A DNA stretch of 64,000 bases. It comes from Pedobacter sp. ok626 (GTDB lineage Bacteria > Bacteroidota > Bacteroidia > Sphingobacteriales > Sphingobacteriaceae). Shown here in pieces: positions 1-10,227 of the stretch. The notes under the pieces are model-generated. The model was not told where the DNA came from. It was given only the letters and a program-made list of their open reading frames with translations, and searched no databases. The position numbers were made by a program, and so were the translations under genes. Every line of letters begins with the position of its first letter. The stretch's first letter is position 1. The stretch is taken from positions 496,001-560,000 of the forward strand of contig NZ_FNEX01000001.1 of NCBI RefSeq assembly GCF_900100435.1, written 5' to 3'.

Positions 1-1782
1 GGAGTAGATACTATTTCTGTCAAAATAGAAGTTAAAGATCCGGAAGGCAAAATTGTGGCTAGCTGGGGAAATCAAATGAAAGCTTTTCATGGCGATAAAG
101 CTTTGTGGGAAACCAGCTTGAAATCACCAAAGCTATGGTCGCCAGAAGCGCCGAACCTTTACACCGTTCAAACCAGTGTTACCGTCAAAGGAGATACACA
201 CGTACACCAGGAGAAAATAGGGTTCAGGAATTTTGAATTTGTTAAAAAGGGTCCTTTTATGCTAAATGGCAAACGTTTGTTGTTAAGAGGAACGCACCGT
301 CATGAAGATCATGCAGGTGTAGCTGCAGCGATGACAGAAGGAATGATTCGCCAGGAAATGGTGATGATGAAGGATATGGGCGTTAATTTTATTCGTCTGG
401 GTCATTATCAGCAGTCACGTATTGTGTTGAATTTATGCGATAGCCTTGGTATCATGGTTTGGGAAGAGATTCCCTGGTGCCGTGGTGGTCTTGGTGGTGA
501 TGTTTACAAGGATCAGGCGCGCCGAATGTTAACCAATATGATTGAACAGCATTATAACCATGCTGCGGTGATCATTTGGGGGCTTGGAAATGAAAACGAC
601 TGGCCGGGGGATTTCAATGAATTTGATGAGCAAAAGATCAGGACCTTTATGAAGGAATTGAATGATCTTTCGCATAAACTGGATGCTTCCAGAAAAACAG
701 CGATAAGAAGATGTGATTTCTGTAAAGACATTGTAGATGTTTACTCGCCATCTATTTGGGCCGGTTGGTATAGAGGGATTTACACGGAATACAAAGATGC
801 TTCTAAAAAGGAATTTGATAGAGTAGATCACTTCCTGCATGTAGAGTGGGGTGGGGATAGTCACGCCGGAAGACATTCTGAAACCCCCGATAAAGCTTTG
901 AGTGAGGTTGAGACAGGGGTTGGAACCGATGAACGTGATGGTGATGCTTCTCTTTTTGGTGGAAGTGCCAGAGTTTCTAAAGATGGTGACTGGAGTGAAA
1001 GCTATATTGTCAACTTAATTGACTGGCATTTAAAAGAACAAGAGAATATGCCTTGGTTAACTGGAGCCGCTTATTGGCCTTTTAAAGATTTCTCTACTCC
1101 TGTACGTCCGGATAATCCTGTTCCATATATGAACCAGAAAGGGGTAATTGAACGTGATTTCAAGAAGAAGGAAGCTTATTATGTTTTCCAGTCGTATTGG
1201 ACACAATCACCTATGGTTCATATTTACGGACACTCATGGCCGGTTAGATGGGGTGATGCAGGCGAGAAGAAAATGATAAAGGTTTATTCCAACTGTACTG
1301 AAGCTGAACTTTTTCTGAATGGAAAAAGCATGGGTAAAAAGAAGCGTAGCAGCCAGAATTTCCCAGCGGCAGGTTTAAGATGGATGGTTAAATATAACGA
1401 GGGGGCAAATCAAATTAAGGTAATTGCCAAGACCAAGGATGGCAAAGAGATTACAGATGAAATTACGCAGCAATACCAAACTGCCAAATGGGGTAAGCCG
1501 GCTAAATTGGTATTAGAAAAGATCTCTGAAAAAGATAATATTGCTGTTATACAAGTAAGATTATTTGATGAAAACAATATATTGTGTTTGGATGCCAGCA
1601 ACTACGTGACATTTGGTTTAACCGGAGAGGGAAGGCTGATCGATGATCAAGGTACCTCAGATGGTTCCCGTAAAGTGCAGCTTTACAATGGAAGGGCGGT
1701 GATCAGCGTAAACCTGAATAAAGGTAAAAGCGTGGCAAGTGTAAAAGCAGATGGTTTAGCAGTTAGCTTCCTTACCCTTTAA
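1..1782 (+). CDS. Glycoside hydrolase family 2 protein (beta-galactosidase-like), 5' truncated
   Basis: The reading frame is open from base 1, so the N-terminus (sugar-binding domain and signal peptide) lies outside the window; 593 residues are visible. The sequence shows the end of an immunoglobulin-like domain, then a GH2 TIM barrel. The expected acid/base glutamate sits in WGLGNEND (codon 592-594) and the nucleophile glutamate in HVEWGG (codon 844-846). The C-terminal third contains beta-sandwich segments like those that follow many Bacteroidota GH2 barrels. GH2 enzymes release beta-linked galactose, glucuronate, mannose or similar; the sugar cannot be assigned from sequence. It is the first visible gene of a ten-gene plus-strand operon and is 16 bases from the first GH95 gene. 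Family is firm, specificity open. Confidence 0.88.
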   Translation, partial: GVDTISVKIEVKDPEGKIVASWGNQMKAFHGDKALWETSLKSPKLWSPEAPNLYTVQTSVTVKGDTHVHQEKIGFRNFEFVKKGPFMLNGKRLLLRGTHRHEDHAGVAAAMTEGMIRQEMVMMKDMGVNFIRLGHYQQSRIVLNLCDSLGIMVWEEIPWCRGGLGGDVYKDQARRMLTNMIEQHYNHAAVIIWGLGNENDWPGDFNEFDEQKIRTFMKELNDLSHKLDASRKTAIRRCDFCKDIVDVYSPSIWAGWYRGIYTEYKDASKKEFDRVDHFLHVEWGGDSHAGRHSETPDKALSEVETGVGTDERDGDASLFGGSARVSKDGDWSESYIVNLIDWHLKEQENMPWLTGAAYWPFKDFSTPVRPDNPVPYMNQKGVIERDFKKKEAYYVFQSYWTQSPMVHIYGHSWPVRWGDAGEKKMIKVYSNCTEAELFLNGKSMGKKKRSSQNFPAAGLRWMVKYNEGANQIKVIAKTKDGKEITDEITQQYQTAKWGKPAKLVLEKISEKDNIAVIQVRLFDENNILCLDASNYVTFGLTGEGRLIDDQGTSDGSRKVQLYNGRAVISVNLNKGKSVASVKADGLAVSFLTL

Positions 1783-1798
1783 TTAATTTATACTCCTG

Positions 1799-4270
1799 AT
1801 GATCAGAAAACTATTTATACTCTTATCCCTGAGCTACAGCGCTCTTGCTTTTGGCCAGGTAAAAAAACTCGACGGGACATTAAAACTGTGGTACAACAGA
1901 CCTGCTGAAAACTGGAACGAAGCTTTACCAATTGGCAACGGAAGGTTAGGAGCTATGGTTTTTGGTGATCCGGGTAAAGAGCAACTACAGTTAAATGAAG
2001 AGACAGTCTGGTCTGGCGGACCAAACAGCAACATTACCTCAGAATCGGGCGCCGCTATTCCAGAACTAAGGAAATTACTATTTGAAGGTAAATTTGAGGA
2101 GGCTCAAGCTATTGCTGATGTGAAGATGTTCCCTAAAAAAAATAGCGGAATGATCTATCAGCCAGTTGGTAATCTCTTTGTTAAGTTCGATGGACATGAA
2201 AAGGCGACCAACTATTACCGCGATTTAAATATTGAGAAGGCAGTAACTACAGTTACGTATGAACTGGATGGGGTAAAGTATAAAAGAGAAGTGTTTTCTT
2301 CCTTTCCAGACCAGGTTATGGTGCTGCGGTTGACGGCTAGTAAGCCCGGTAAAATCTCTTTTAGTGCAACAATGGATTCTCCGCAAAATGGAGTGTTGAA
2401 AACTGAAAATGGAAAACTGGTATTTGCTGGAATTACGTCTGATCATGAAGGAGAGAAAGGTCAGATTAAATTTGAGTCGCAGGTGAAGGCGGTTGCTCAG
2501 GGTGGAAAAGTTGCGTTAGAAAACAATACCTGGACTGTTAAAAATGCCAATTCTGCAACTGTTTATGTTTCAATAGCTACTAATTTTAAGAATTACCATG
2601 ATATCAGTGGAAATGCAAATGCAAAAGCAGCTTCATTTTTAGATAAAGCTGTTCAAAAAGATTATGCAACAGCATTGGCAGCGCATATTAAATTTTATCA
2701 GCAGTATTTTAATCGTGTTAAGTTTAACATAGGCGTAAATGAGGCTGTAAATAAGCCAACGGATCAGCGTATTGCTGAATTTGCGACTGGTAATGATCCG
2801 CATTTAACAGCGCTTTATTTCCAGTTTGGTCGATATTTGCTCATTTCCAGCTCTCAACCGGGGAACCAACCGCCAACTTTACAAGGGATTTGGAATGATA
2901 AAATGCTGGCTTCCTGGGACAGCAAGTATACCATCAATATCAATACGGAGATGAACTATTGGCCTGCAGAGGTTACAAATCTCTCTGAATTGCATGATCC
3001 GTTATTTAAGATGCTAAAAGATCTTTCTGTTACCGGTAAGGAGACTGCTAAAGTTATGTATGGAGCAAAAGGCTGGGTAACTCATCATAATACTGATTTA
3101 TGGCGCATTACAGGCCCTGTAGACCGTCCTTATGCTGGTTTATGGCCGATGGGTGGGAATTGGTTAAGTCAGCACCTTTGGGATCATTATATGTTTACCG
3201 GCGATCAGCAATTTTTGAAGGAGTATTATCCTGTATTAAAGGGTGCTTGTGAATTTTATCTGGATGTATTGCAGGAAGAACCAACTCATAAATGGTTGGT
3301 GGTATCTCCTTCAAATTCTCCTGAAAACACTTATGTTCCAGGCAAACGAGTTTCTATTGCAGCGGGTACGACAATGGATAATCAGCTTTTATTTGATTTG
3401 TTTACCAAAACCAGCAAAGCGGCTGAGATTTTAAACTTTGATCCTGATTTTCGTAAGGTGCTGAAAGCTACAATAGCAAGATTAGCTCCTATGCAAATTG
3501 GAAAAAATAGTCAGCTACAAGAATGGATGCACGATTCTGATCGTCCGGATGATAAACATCGTCACGTTTCACACCTGTATGGATTATATCCTGGTAACCA
3601 GATTTCTCCTTCAAGAACACCTGAACTATTTGATGCTGCCAGAACATCTTTGCGCTATCGTGGAGATCCAGCTACAGGTTGGTCTATGGGATGGAAGGTG
3701 AATTTCTGGGCCCGTTTCCTTGATGGAAACCATGCTTATAAATTGATCACTGATCAGTTAAAACTTGTAGGTGGCCGAATTGAGGGCGTAAGTACAACAG
3801 GTGGTGGAACTTATCCTAACCTGTTTGATGCACATCCTCCATTTCAAATCGATGGTAATTTTGGCTGTACTGCAGGTATCGCCGAAATGTTGTTGCAGTC
3901 GCATGATGGAGTGGTACACTTATTACCTGCATTACCGGATAACTGGCCAACAGGTCAAATTACGGGTTTAGTAGCGCGTGGTGGATATGTGATCGACATT
4001 GCCTGGAACAATAATCAAATTACAGAACTTAAAATAAAGTCTAAACTTGGTGGCAATTGTAGGCTACGTATCAACGACAATATGAAGTTTAATGCGGGGA
4101 AAATTCCAGCAGCTAATGGGATAAATTCTAATCCTTTTTATGAAACCCCGCAAGTTAAAGCGCCTTTAATTTCAGCAGTAGCGAAATTAAATCCAGTGGG
4201 TGTTGCGGCTTCAAAAGACTACGATCTTAAAACTGAGGCAGGTAAGGAATACATTTTTAAATTGAATTGA
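1799..4270 (+). CDS. GH95 alpha-L-fucosidase/alpha-L-galactosidase, first copy
   Basis: An 823-residue exported enzyme with a signal peptide ending near residue 20 (FGQ). The family N-terminal signature LWYNRP...[16 protein letters not shown] is present, followed by an (alpha/alpha)6 barrel. Residues expected for GH95 inverting catalysis are visible: N380 and N382 in [11 protein letters not shown]575 in QLQEW, and D685 in [11 protein letters not shown]. Characterised GH95 enzymes remove alpha-1,2-L-fucose or, in some Bacteroides, alpha-L-galactose. The next gene starts one base after the stop and encodes a second GH95, so the two are co-translated paralogues that probably act on different linkages of the same glycan. 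Start chosen because the ATG immediately precedes the signal peptide. Confidence 0.92.
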   Translation: MIRKLFILLSLSYSALAFGQVKKLDGTLKLWYNRPAENWNEALPIGNGRLGAMVFGDPGKEQLQLNEETVWSGGPNSNITSESGAAIPELRKLLFEGKFEEAQAIADVKMFPKKNSGMIYQPVGNLFVKFDGHEKATNYYRDLNIEKAVTTVTYELDGVKYKREVFSSFPDQVMVLRLTASKPGKISFSATMDSPQNGVLKTENGKLVFAGITSDHEGEKGQIKFESQVKAVAQGGKVALENNTWTVKNANSATVYVSIATNFKNYHDISGNANAKAASFLDKAVQKDYATALAAHIKFYQQYFNRVKFNIGVNEAVNKPTDQRIAEFATGNDPHLTALYFQFGRYLLISSSQPGNQPPTLQGIWNDKMLASWDSKYTININTEMNYWPAEVTNLSELHDPLFKMLKDLSVTGKETAKVMYGAKGWVTHHNTDLWRITGPVDRPYAGLWPMGGNWLSQHLWDHYMFTGDQQFLKEYYPVLKGACEFYLDVLQEEPTHKWLVVSPSNSPENTYVPGKRVSIAAGTTMDNQLLFDLFTKTSKAAEILNFDPDFRKVLKATIARLAPMQIGKNSQLQEWMHDSDRPDDKHRHVSHLYGLYPGNQISPSRTPELFDAARTSLRYRGDPATGWSMGWKVNFWARFLDGNHAYKLITDQLKLVGGRIEGVSTTGGGTYPNLFDAHPPFQIDGNFGCTAGIAEMLLQSHDGVVHLLPALPDNWPTGQITGLVARGGYVIDIAWNNNQITELKIKSKLGGNCRLRINDNMKFNAGKIPAANGINSNPFYETPQVKAPLISAVAKLNPVGVAASKDYDLKTEAGKEYIFKLN

Positions 4271-4271
4271 T

Positions 4272-6869
4272 ATGATCAGATATGGTCTTCTTTTTCTTGT
4301 CTTAGTTTTTAGTGTGTCAAGCACATTTGCTCAGAAGAAGCAAGAGCCTTTAAAGTTATGGTATAATCAGCCTGCCAAGATATGGGAGGAGGCTTTACCA
4401 TTGGGGAATGGAAAAACCGGAGCGATGGTATTCGGGCGAGTAAATAAAGAGCGGTTTCAATTGAATAACAATACACTTTGGTCTGGAGCTCCTGATGCAG
4501 GAAACAATCCCAAAGCTCAGGCAAATTTACCATTGGTAAGAGCAGCAGTTTTTGCCGGAGATTATGGTAAAGCTGCTGAGATCTGGAAAAAAAACATGCA
4601 GGGGCCATATTCTGCCCGTTATTTGACCATGGCTGATCTCTTTTTGGACTTTAACCTTAAAGATTCTATTCCTACTGCTTACCATCGTGAGCTGGATATC
4701 AATAATGCGCTAAGTACGGTTACCTATACGCTTGCAGGTGTTAAGTATAAGCGGGAAACGATTATCAGCTATCCGGATCAGGTAATGGCCATCCGTATAA
4801 CTGCTGATAAACCTCATGCAATCAACTTTACGACAGGTATCAGTAGTAAACTAAAGTATACGGTTACAGCATCCACACAAAATTATCTGGTATTAAAGGG
4901 GAAGGCGCCTAAGCATGTGGCTCATCGGGCAACAGAACCACAACAGATCGTTTACGATGATAAAGAAGGAATGACCTTTGAAGTTCATGTACAAGTTAAA
5001 GCTGAAGGTGGATCAACAAAGGCGACAACCGATAAGATTGCTGTTAACAATGCCGATGCAGTAACGATTTACCTTACAAATGGAACAAGTTTTAATGGCT
5101 TCGATAAGTCACCAGGGCTTGAAGGTAAAGACCCGGCTATCGAAGCTAAGGCTAACTTGAGTAAAGCTTATCCAAAATCTTTTGCAGTCATTAAAACGGC
5201 ACACGAGGCCGACTATAAGCAACTTTTTGACCGTGTTTCATTTAATCTGACTGATAACAGTGGCTTGGCCAAATTGCCAACAGATGTAAGGTTGTCCAAA
5301 CAAGGTGCAACAGGCAACGATCAAGGCTTACAGGTACTTTATTATCAATTTGGTAGATACCTGATGATTGCCAGCTCCAGACCAGGTTCTCAGGCTACCA
5401 ATTTACAGGGCTTATGGAATGACCATGTTCAACCACCATGGGGAAGTAATTATACCGTAAATGCCAATACGCAAATGAATTATTGGTTGGCAGAGAATAC
5501 AAATCTTTCAGAATTGCATCAGCCTTTGTTTGACATGATCGGTCGTCTGGCTGTTAGTGGTGCAACGACTGCGAAAGTTAACTATGGCATTCAGCAAGGA
5601 TGGGTAGTGCATCACAATACTGATATCTGGTCTAAAACATCACCTTCGGGTGGATACGATTGGGATCCAAAAGGTGCCCCAAGATGGTCGGCATGGCCGA
5701 TGGGGGCTGCCTGGTTAAGCACGCATTTGTACGAACATTATTTGTTTACAGGTGATCAGAAATTCCTCAAAGAAAAAGCATATCCCTTAATGAAAGGCGC
5801 AGCCGAGTTTATGTTGAACTGGCTGGTTAAAGATAAAAATGGTTATTTGGTCACCAATCCTTCTACCTCTCCAGAAAATATATTTAAGATTGACGGTAAA
5901 GAATATGAAGTGAGCAAGGCTACAACAATGGATATGGGCATCATCAGGGAGTTGTTTAACGATTGTATTGAGTCTGCTAAAACCTTAAATATAGATACTG
6001 ATTTTCGCGAACGCCTGTTAAAAGCTCGTGCAAAGCTATATCCATTCAATATTGGGAAATATGGACAGTTGCAGGAGTGGTTTAATGATGTGGATGATCC
6101 TAAAGATACACACAGGCATTTATCTCATTTATTTGCGCTATATCCTGGAAATCAGATTACCACACAAAATACTCCTGAACTTGCTGCTGCCGCAAAGCAA
6201 TCATTAATTCATCGTGGTGATGTGAGTACTGGTTGGTCGATGGCCTGGAAAATGAATTGGTGGGCCAGATTAAAAGATGGAAACCATGCTTTAAAGATTC
6301 TAAAAACTGGACTTACCTTAATCGATCCAGCTAAAACAGTGGAGCCAAAACCGGATCCAAAAGCTCCGGCTGCACAATTAACGAATATCCAAATGAGTGG
6401 GGGTGGCACTTATCCTAATTTATTTGATGCCCATCCACCTTTTCAAATCGATGGAAACTTTGGGGCTACTGCTGGCATAACGGAAATGTTGTTACAAAGT
6501 AATGAGGGCGAAGTAAGCCTGTTGCCAGCATTGCCAGATGAATGGAAAAACGGTAGCATCAAGGGGATAAAAGCCAGAGGCAATTTTACGGTTACTATCG
6601 ATTGGAAAAATGGGAAATTATCCGAAGCTCAGATCTATTCTGGATTAGGTGGTAACTGCAGGCTAAGCACAACTGTGCCGGTAAAAGTCGTTGGCGTTGT
6701 TTCAACAGCAGCCAGGGGTTCAAACAGCAATAACTTAAATGAATTGTCTGAAAAACCAGTATACCATAAAAATGAACAAACAAAACTTCAGGATCTTGAA
6801 CTGAAAAAGAACTATATCATAGATTTCAAGACTGAAAAAGGAAAAACCTATAAAGTAATTACCCAATAA
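4272..6869 (+). CDS. GH95 alpha-L-fucosidase/alpha-L-galactosidase, second copy
   Basis: An 865-residue paralogue of the preceding gene, with a signal peptide (cleavage near FAQ) and the same landmarks: [23 protein letters not shown] (glutamine replaces the glutamate of copy one), GQLQEW and [11 protein letters not shown]. It is longer mainly because of an insertion rich in proline and lysine at about residues 680-700, just before the [16 protein letters not shown] block. The two copies are clearly diverged along the whole length, so this is an old duplication and not a recent assembly artefact. The 1-base spacing to the first copy and 13-base spacing to GH31 place it in the operon. Activity on fucosyl or L-galactosyl side chains is inferred from family membership. 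Confidence 0.92.
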   Translation: MIRYGLLFLVLVFSVSSTFAQKKQEPLKLWYNQPAKIWEEALPLGNGKTGAMVFGRVNKERFQLNNNTLWSGAPDAGNNPKAQANLPLVRAAVFAGDYGKAAEIWKKNMQGPYSARYLTMADLFLDFNLKDSIPTAYHRELDINNALSTVTYTLAGVKYKRETIISYPDQVMAIRITADKPHAINFTTGISSKLKYTVTASTQNYLVLKGKAPKHVAHRATEPQQIVYDDKEGMTFEVHVQVKAEGGSTKATTDKIAVNNADAVTIYLTNGTSFNGFDKSPGLEGKDPAIEAKANLSKAYPKSFAVIKTAHEADYKQLFDRVSFNLTDNSGLAKLPTDVRLSKQGATGNDQGLQVLYYQFGRYLMIASSRPGSQATNLQGLWNDHVQPPWGSNYTVNANTQMNYWLAENTNLSELHQPLFDMIGRLAVSGATTAKVNYGIQQGWVVHHNTDIWSKTSPSGGYDWDPKGAPRWSAWPMGAAWLSTHLYEHYLFTGDQKFLKEKAYPLMKGAAEFMLNWLVKDKNGYLVTNPSTSPENIFKIDGKEYEVSKATTMDMGIIRELFNDCIESAKTLNIDTDFRERLLKARAKLYPFNIGKYGQLQEWFNDVDDPKDTHRHLSHLFALYPGNQITTQNTPELAAAAKQSLIHRGDVSTGWSMAWKMNWWARLKDGNHALKILKTGLTLIDPAKTVEPKPDPKAPAAQLTNIQMSGGGTYPNLFDAHPPFQIDGNFGATAGITEMLLQSNEGEVSLLPALPDEWKNGSIKGIKARGNFTVTIDWKNGKLSEAQIYSGLGGNCRLSTTVPVKVVGVVSTAARGSNSNNLNELSEKPVYHKNEQTKLQDLELKKNYIIDFKTEKGKTYKVITQ

Positions 6870-6882
6870 ACCATTATTTGCT

Positions 6883-9030
6883 ATGAACCGAATATTTAAA
6901 TATTCAATTTGCTTAATCCTCCTGTTTAGTACTTCGCGGTTAACTGCTCAGGATATCAAATGGGAGCAAGTTGCACCCGGAGTTTGGAAAGGGAGTATCG
7001 GCAAGCCCGAAAGCTATAATTTGCTGACTGCTGTTGGAGCCAAACCCGCCTTGGATGGATTAAAAGACATGGGCGATGTTTCGTTTCCCCTTGTAAAAGA
7101 AGAAATAGCCGCAAAGCTTACGGATGGTAAAACTTACCTACGTTTTCCATTGGATAAAAAAGAGCAGCTTTACGGCTTTGGCTTAAATTTTCAAACGGTG
7201 CATCAGCGTGGTAAGATCCTGCAATTGCATGTAGATCATTTTGGTGGTAAGGATAATGGACGTACACACGCCCCAACTCCATTTTATGTATCCTCAAACG
7301 GTTACGGTGTATTTATCAATTCAGCCCGGTACCTGGATATTTACGCAGGATCCGCTGTTAAACGTGATGGAAAAAATGTACCTGAGGCCAAAGATCGCAA
7401 TACAGATAAAACATGGTCTTCACGTCCGTACTCCGACGGGGTAGAGGTCTTGGTACCAGCCGAGGGTGTTGAGTTTTATGTGTTTGCAGGTCCTAAGCCA
7501 CTTGATGCCGTTCGCAGGTACAACTTGTTAAATGGTGGTGGCGTATTGCCTCCACGTTGGGGATTGGGCTTTACACAAAGAGTAAAAACATTATATACTT
7601 CTGCTGAGGTAGAGGCTGAGGTAAAAGCTTTTGAAGACAAAGGTTTTCCGCTTGATTTTATTGGTTTAGAACCTGGATGGCAAAGTAAAGCTTACCCTTG
7701 TACTTTTGAATGGGATAAGATACGCTTTCCTGATCCATCAGTTTTTGTGAAAAGCTTATTGAATAAAGGGGTGAGAGTGAATTTGTGGACTAATCCTTAT
7801 GTTTCTCCGCAAGCCTCAATTTATAACAGCATTAAACCATTTACAGCAGATCATACCGTATGGTTGGGTGCCATCCCAGATTTGACGATGCCGCAGGCTC
7901 GTGATATTTTATTTTCTCAATTGAAAAAGAGTCAGGTAGACATTGGCGTGAGTGGCTATAAATTTGATGAGGTAGATGGTTATGATCATTATTTATGGCC
8001 TGATGTAACGACTTTTCCTTCGGGTAAAAGTGCTGAGCAAATGCGCCAGACTTATGGCTTATTGATTCAGCGTTACAGTGCGGATATGTACCACGAGCGC
8101 AATCAGCGTACTTATGGATTGGTTAGAGGATCCAACGGGGGCGGTTCCGCTTTGCCTTATGTGATTTATAACGATTATTATAACCACGAAGATTTTATTA
8201 CCGCCTTGATCAACAGTGGTTTTGCTGGTGTATTGTGGACGCCAGAAGCAAGAGCTTCTAAAACTGAAGAAGAATGGTTACGTCGCATGCAATCTGTGGT
8301 GTTCTCGCCGATGGCGATGATCAATGCCTGGTCTACAGGGACTAAACCTTGGTCGTACCCTAATGTAGAGAAACAAGTAAAAGACATTGCATTGCTGCGT
8401 ATGCAGATGATGCCTTACTGGTATAGTGAATTTGCAAAATACCATTTTAAAGGTATTCCACCATTCAGAGCAATGAATCTTGAAGAGGGTTACCAGGCAG
8501 ATGTTAAAAAGGAAGTGAAAACGACTAACCTGGAAGAAAACCCATACGTTGAAGCCGTAAGTAAAGAAGTTAAAGATCAATACATGGCTGGGGAATATCT
8601 ATTGGTAGCGCCTATGTTTACTGGAAAACAAACGCGTACTGTGATTTTACCTAAAGGTAAATGGTTTGATTTTTATACAGGCGAATTCGCTGGTGATGGT
8701 CAGGTAATTACCATCACTCCGGGCTTGGATAAAATTCCTGTTTATGTAAAAGACGGTGGTATTGTGCCTATGGGACCTGCTTTGATGCATGCACCTAAAT
8801 CTACTGAGAAGATTGATCTGGAGATCAGGTATTATGGAAGTAAGCCCGGTAAGTACATGCTTTATGATGATGATGGCGAGACTTTTAATTATGAGAAAGG
8901 TGCATATAGCTTTAGAGAAATTAACATAGTTAAAGATGCATCTGGTAAACTAAAGGCCTCTATTTCTACTGCTCAAAAAGGGAAACCGAATACCATAAAC
9001 AAAGTTAGCTTTAGAGCTATGACCAAATAA
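6883..9030 (+). CDS. GH31 alpha-glycosidase
   Basis: A 715-residue exported enzyme (signal peptide through about LTAQ). It has the GH31 N-terminal beta-sandwich, a TIM barrel with the nucleophile aspartate D362 in GYKFDEVDG, and a C-terminal sandwich region ending in YMLYDDDGETFNYEKG. GH31 includes alpha-glucosidases, alpha-xylosidases and alpha-galactosidases; the subfamily cannot be named here. The acid/base region around RGSNGGGSALPYVIYNDYYNHED differs from the common glucosidase RSG/AGxQRY pattern, which hints at an unusual substrate. Its stop is directly followed by the next start codon, showing tight translational coupling with the lyase-like gene. Confidence 0.88.
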   Translation: MNRIFKYSICLILLFSTSRLTAQDIKWEQVAPGVWKGSIGKPESYNLLTAVGAKPALDGLKDMGDVSFPLVKEEIAAKLTDGKTYLRFPLDKKEQLYGFGLNFQTVHQRGKILQLHVDHFGGKDNGRTHAPTPFYVSSNGYGVFINSARYLDIYAGSAVKRDGKNVPEAKDRNTDKTWSSRPYSDGVEVLVPAEGVEFYVFAGPKPLDAVRRYNLLNGGGVLPPRWGLGFTQRVKTLYTSAEVEAEVKAFEDKGFPLDFIGLEPGWQSKAYPCTFEWDKIRFPDPSVFVKSLLNKGVRVNLWTNPYVSPQASIYNSIKPFTADHTVWLGAIPDLTMPQARDILFSQLKKSQVDIGVSGYKFDEVDGYDHYLWPDVTTFPSGKSAEQMRQTYGLLIQRYSADMYHERNQRTYGLVRGSNGGGSALPYVIYNDYYNHEDFITALINSGFAGVLWTPEARASKTEEEWLRRMQSVVFSPMAMINAWSTGTKPWSYPNVEKQVKDIALLRMQMMPYWYSEFAKYHFKGIPPFRAMNLEEGYQADVKKEVKTTNLEENPYVEAVSKEVKDQYMAGEYLLVAPMFTGKQTRTVILPKGKWFDFYTGEFAGDGQVITITPGLDKIPVYVKDGGIVPMGPALMHAPKSTEKIDLEIRYYGSKPGKYMLYDDDGETFNYEKGAYSFREINIVKDASGKLKASISTAQKGKPNTINKVSFRAMTK

Positions 9031-10227
9031 ATGAACGTTATGAAACAATTGGTATTAACAGCATTTGTATTGATAAATATGATCAGTTATTCATCCTTTG
9101 CTACGGTAAAGGATGGTCAGAGCGCCCTAAGCGGTATAGAGAAGGAAGTTGTGAAAACATTAAAGGCTTCTATTCTGAAAAATGCAGATTGGGCAATGAA
9201 GCAACGCCCGGTTACAGTAACTGCCGAGAGCTCATCAAGAAGCGCAGGTGGTAAGCATGATTTTTACTCTGAGGGTGATTATTGGTGGCCAGATGCACAA
9301 AATTCGGAAGGTCCATACATTCAAAAGGATGGGATGACCAATCCGGAGAACTTTGTAGCACATCGTTTGGCTATGATTCGTTTTAGCAAGATTATTGGTG
9401 CATTGGCTTCTGCCTATAAACTTACCGGAGATCAGAAATATGTAAAGCAGGCGATGTTGCATTTACAAGCCTGGTTTGTCAATGAAGGTACAATGATGAA
9501 TCCTAATCTATTGTATGCCCAGGCTATAAAAGGAAGATTTACAGGCCGTGGCATCGGAATTATTGATACCATTCAGCTGATGGAAGTAGCACAAGGAATT
9601 ATTGTGATGCAAAAAGCAATGGAATCGGGGGTATTAGCGGAGACGAGAAAATGGTTTGCTCAATATTTAACATGGTTAATGAGTCATCAGTATGGGAAAG
9701 ATGAGATGAATGCTCAAAATAACCATGGTACTTGTTTTACCATGCAGGTGGCATCTTTTGCAAAATTGTGCAATGACGATAAGTTGCTTGATTTTTGTCG
9801 CGACAGATATAAAAATGTATTACTACCCAATCAAATGGCGGTGGATGGTAGTTTCCCAAGAGAACTTGCTCGCACAAAACCTTATGGTTATTCCATATTT
9901 AATCTGGATGCAATGACAACGCTTTGTCAGATTCTTTCTACCAAAACAGATAACCTGTGGGACTTTAAAACTGCGGATGGAAAATCTATTAAAAAAGGGA
10001 TTGGGTATTTATATCCTTTTGTAGCTGATAAAAGTAAATGGCCTTTAAAGCCAGATGTAATGTACTGGAATAACTGGCCAGTAGCACAACCATTTTTGGT
10101 TTTTGGTGCCAATGCTTATGATCAACCCACTTGGTTAAGTACCTGGTCTAAGCTTGATCACAATCCTAAAGTAGAAGAAGTAATTAGAAACTTACCCGTA
10201 AGAAATCCATTAATATGGCTCAATTAA
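9031..10227 (+). CDS. Alginate-lyase-fold (PF05426-like) secreted protein, probable polysaccharide lyase
   Basis: A 398-residue protein with a signal peptide. The block SEGDYWWPDAQNSEGPYIQKDG followed by helices of an (alpha/alpha) toroid, then NAQNNHGTCFTMQ and DGSFPRELARTKPYGYSIFNLDA, is the pattern of the alginate_lyase superfamily; members related to polysaccharide lyase family 38 have this layout. The conserved NNHG histidine and the RTKPYGYS tyrosine are the likely catalytic elements by analogy. It would cut a uronic acid polymer by beta-elimination, producing unsaturated ends for the GH88 enzyme encoded two genes downstream. The ATG at 9031 abuts the GH31 stop; an in-frame ATG at 9040 is also possible. 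Its last 13 bases overlap the next gene. Confidence 0.75.
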   Translation: MNVMKQLVLTAFVLINMISYSSFATVKDGQSALSGIEKEVVKTLKASILKNADWAMKQRPVTVTAESSSRSAGGKHDFYSEGDYWWPDAQNSEGPYIQKDGMTNPENFVAHRLAMIRFSKIIGALASAYKLTGDQKYVKQAMLHLQAWFVNEGTMMNPNLLYAQAIKGRFTGRGIGIIDTIQLMEVAQGIIVMQKAMESGVLAETRKWFAQYLTWLMSHQYGKDEMNAQNNHGTCFTMQVASFAKLCNDDKLLDFCRDRYKNVLLPNQMAVDGSFPRELARTKPYGYSIFNLDAMTTLCQILSTKTDNLWDFKTADGKSIKKGIGYLYPFVADKSKWPLKPDVMYWNNWPVAQPFLVFGANAYDQPTWLSTWSKLDHNPKVEEVIRNLPVRNPLIWLN

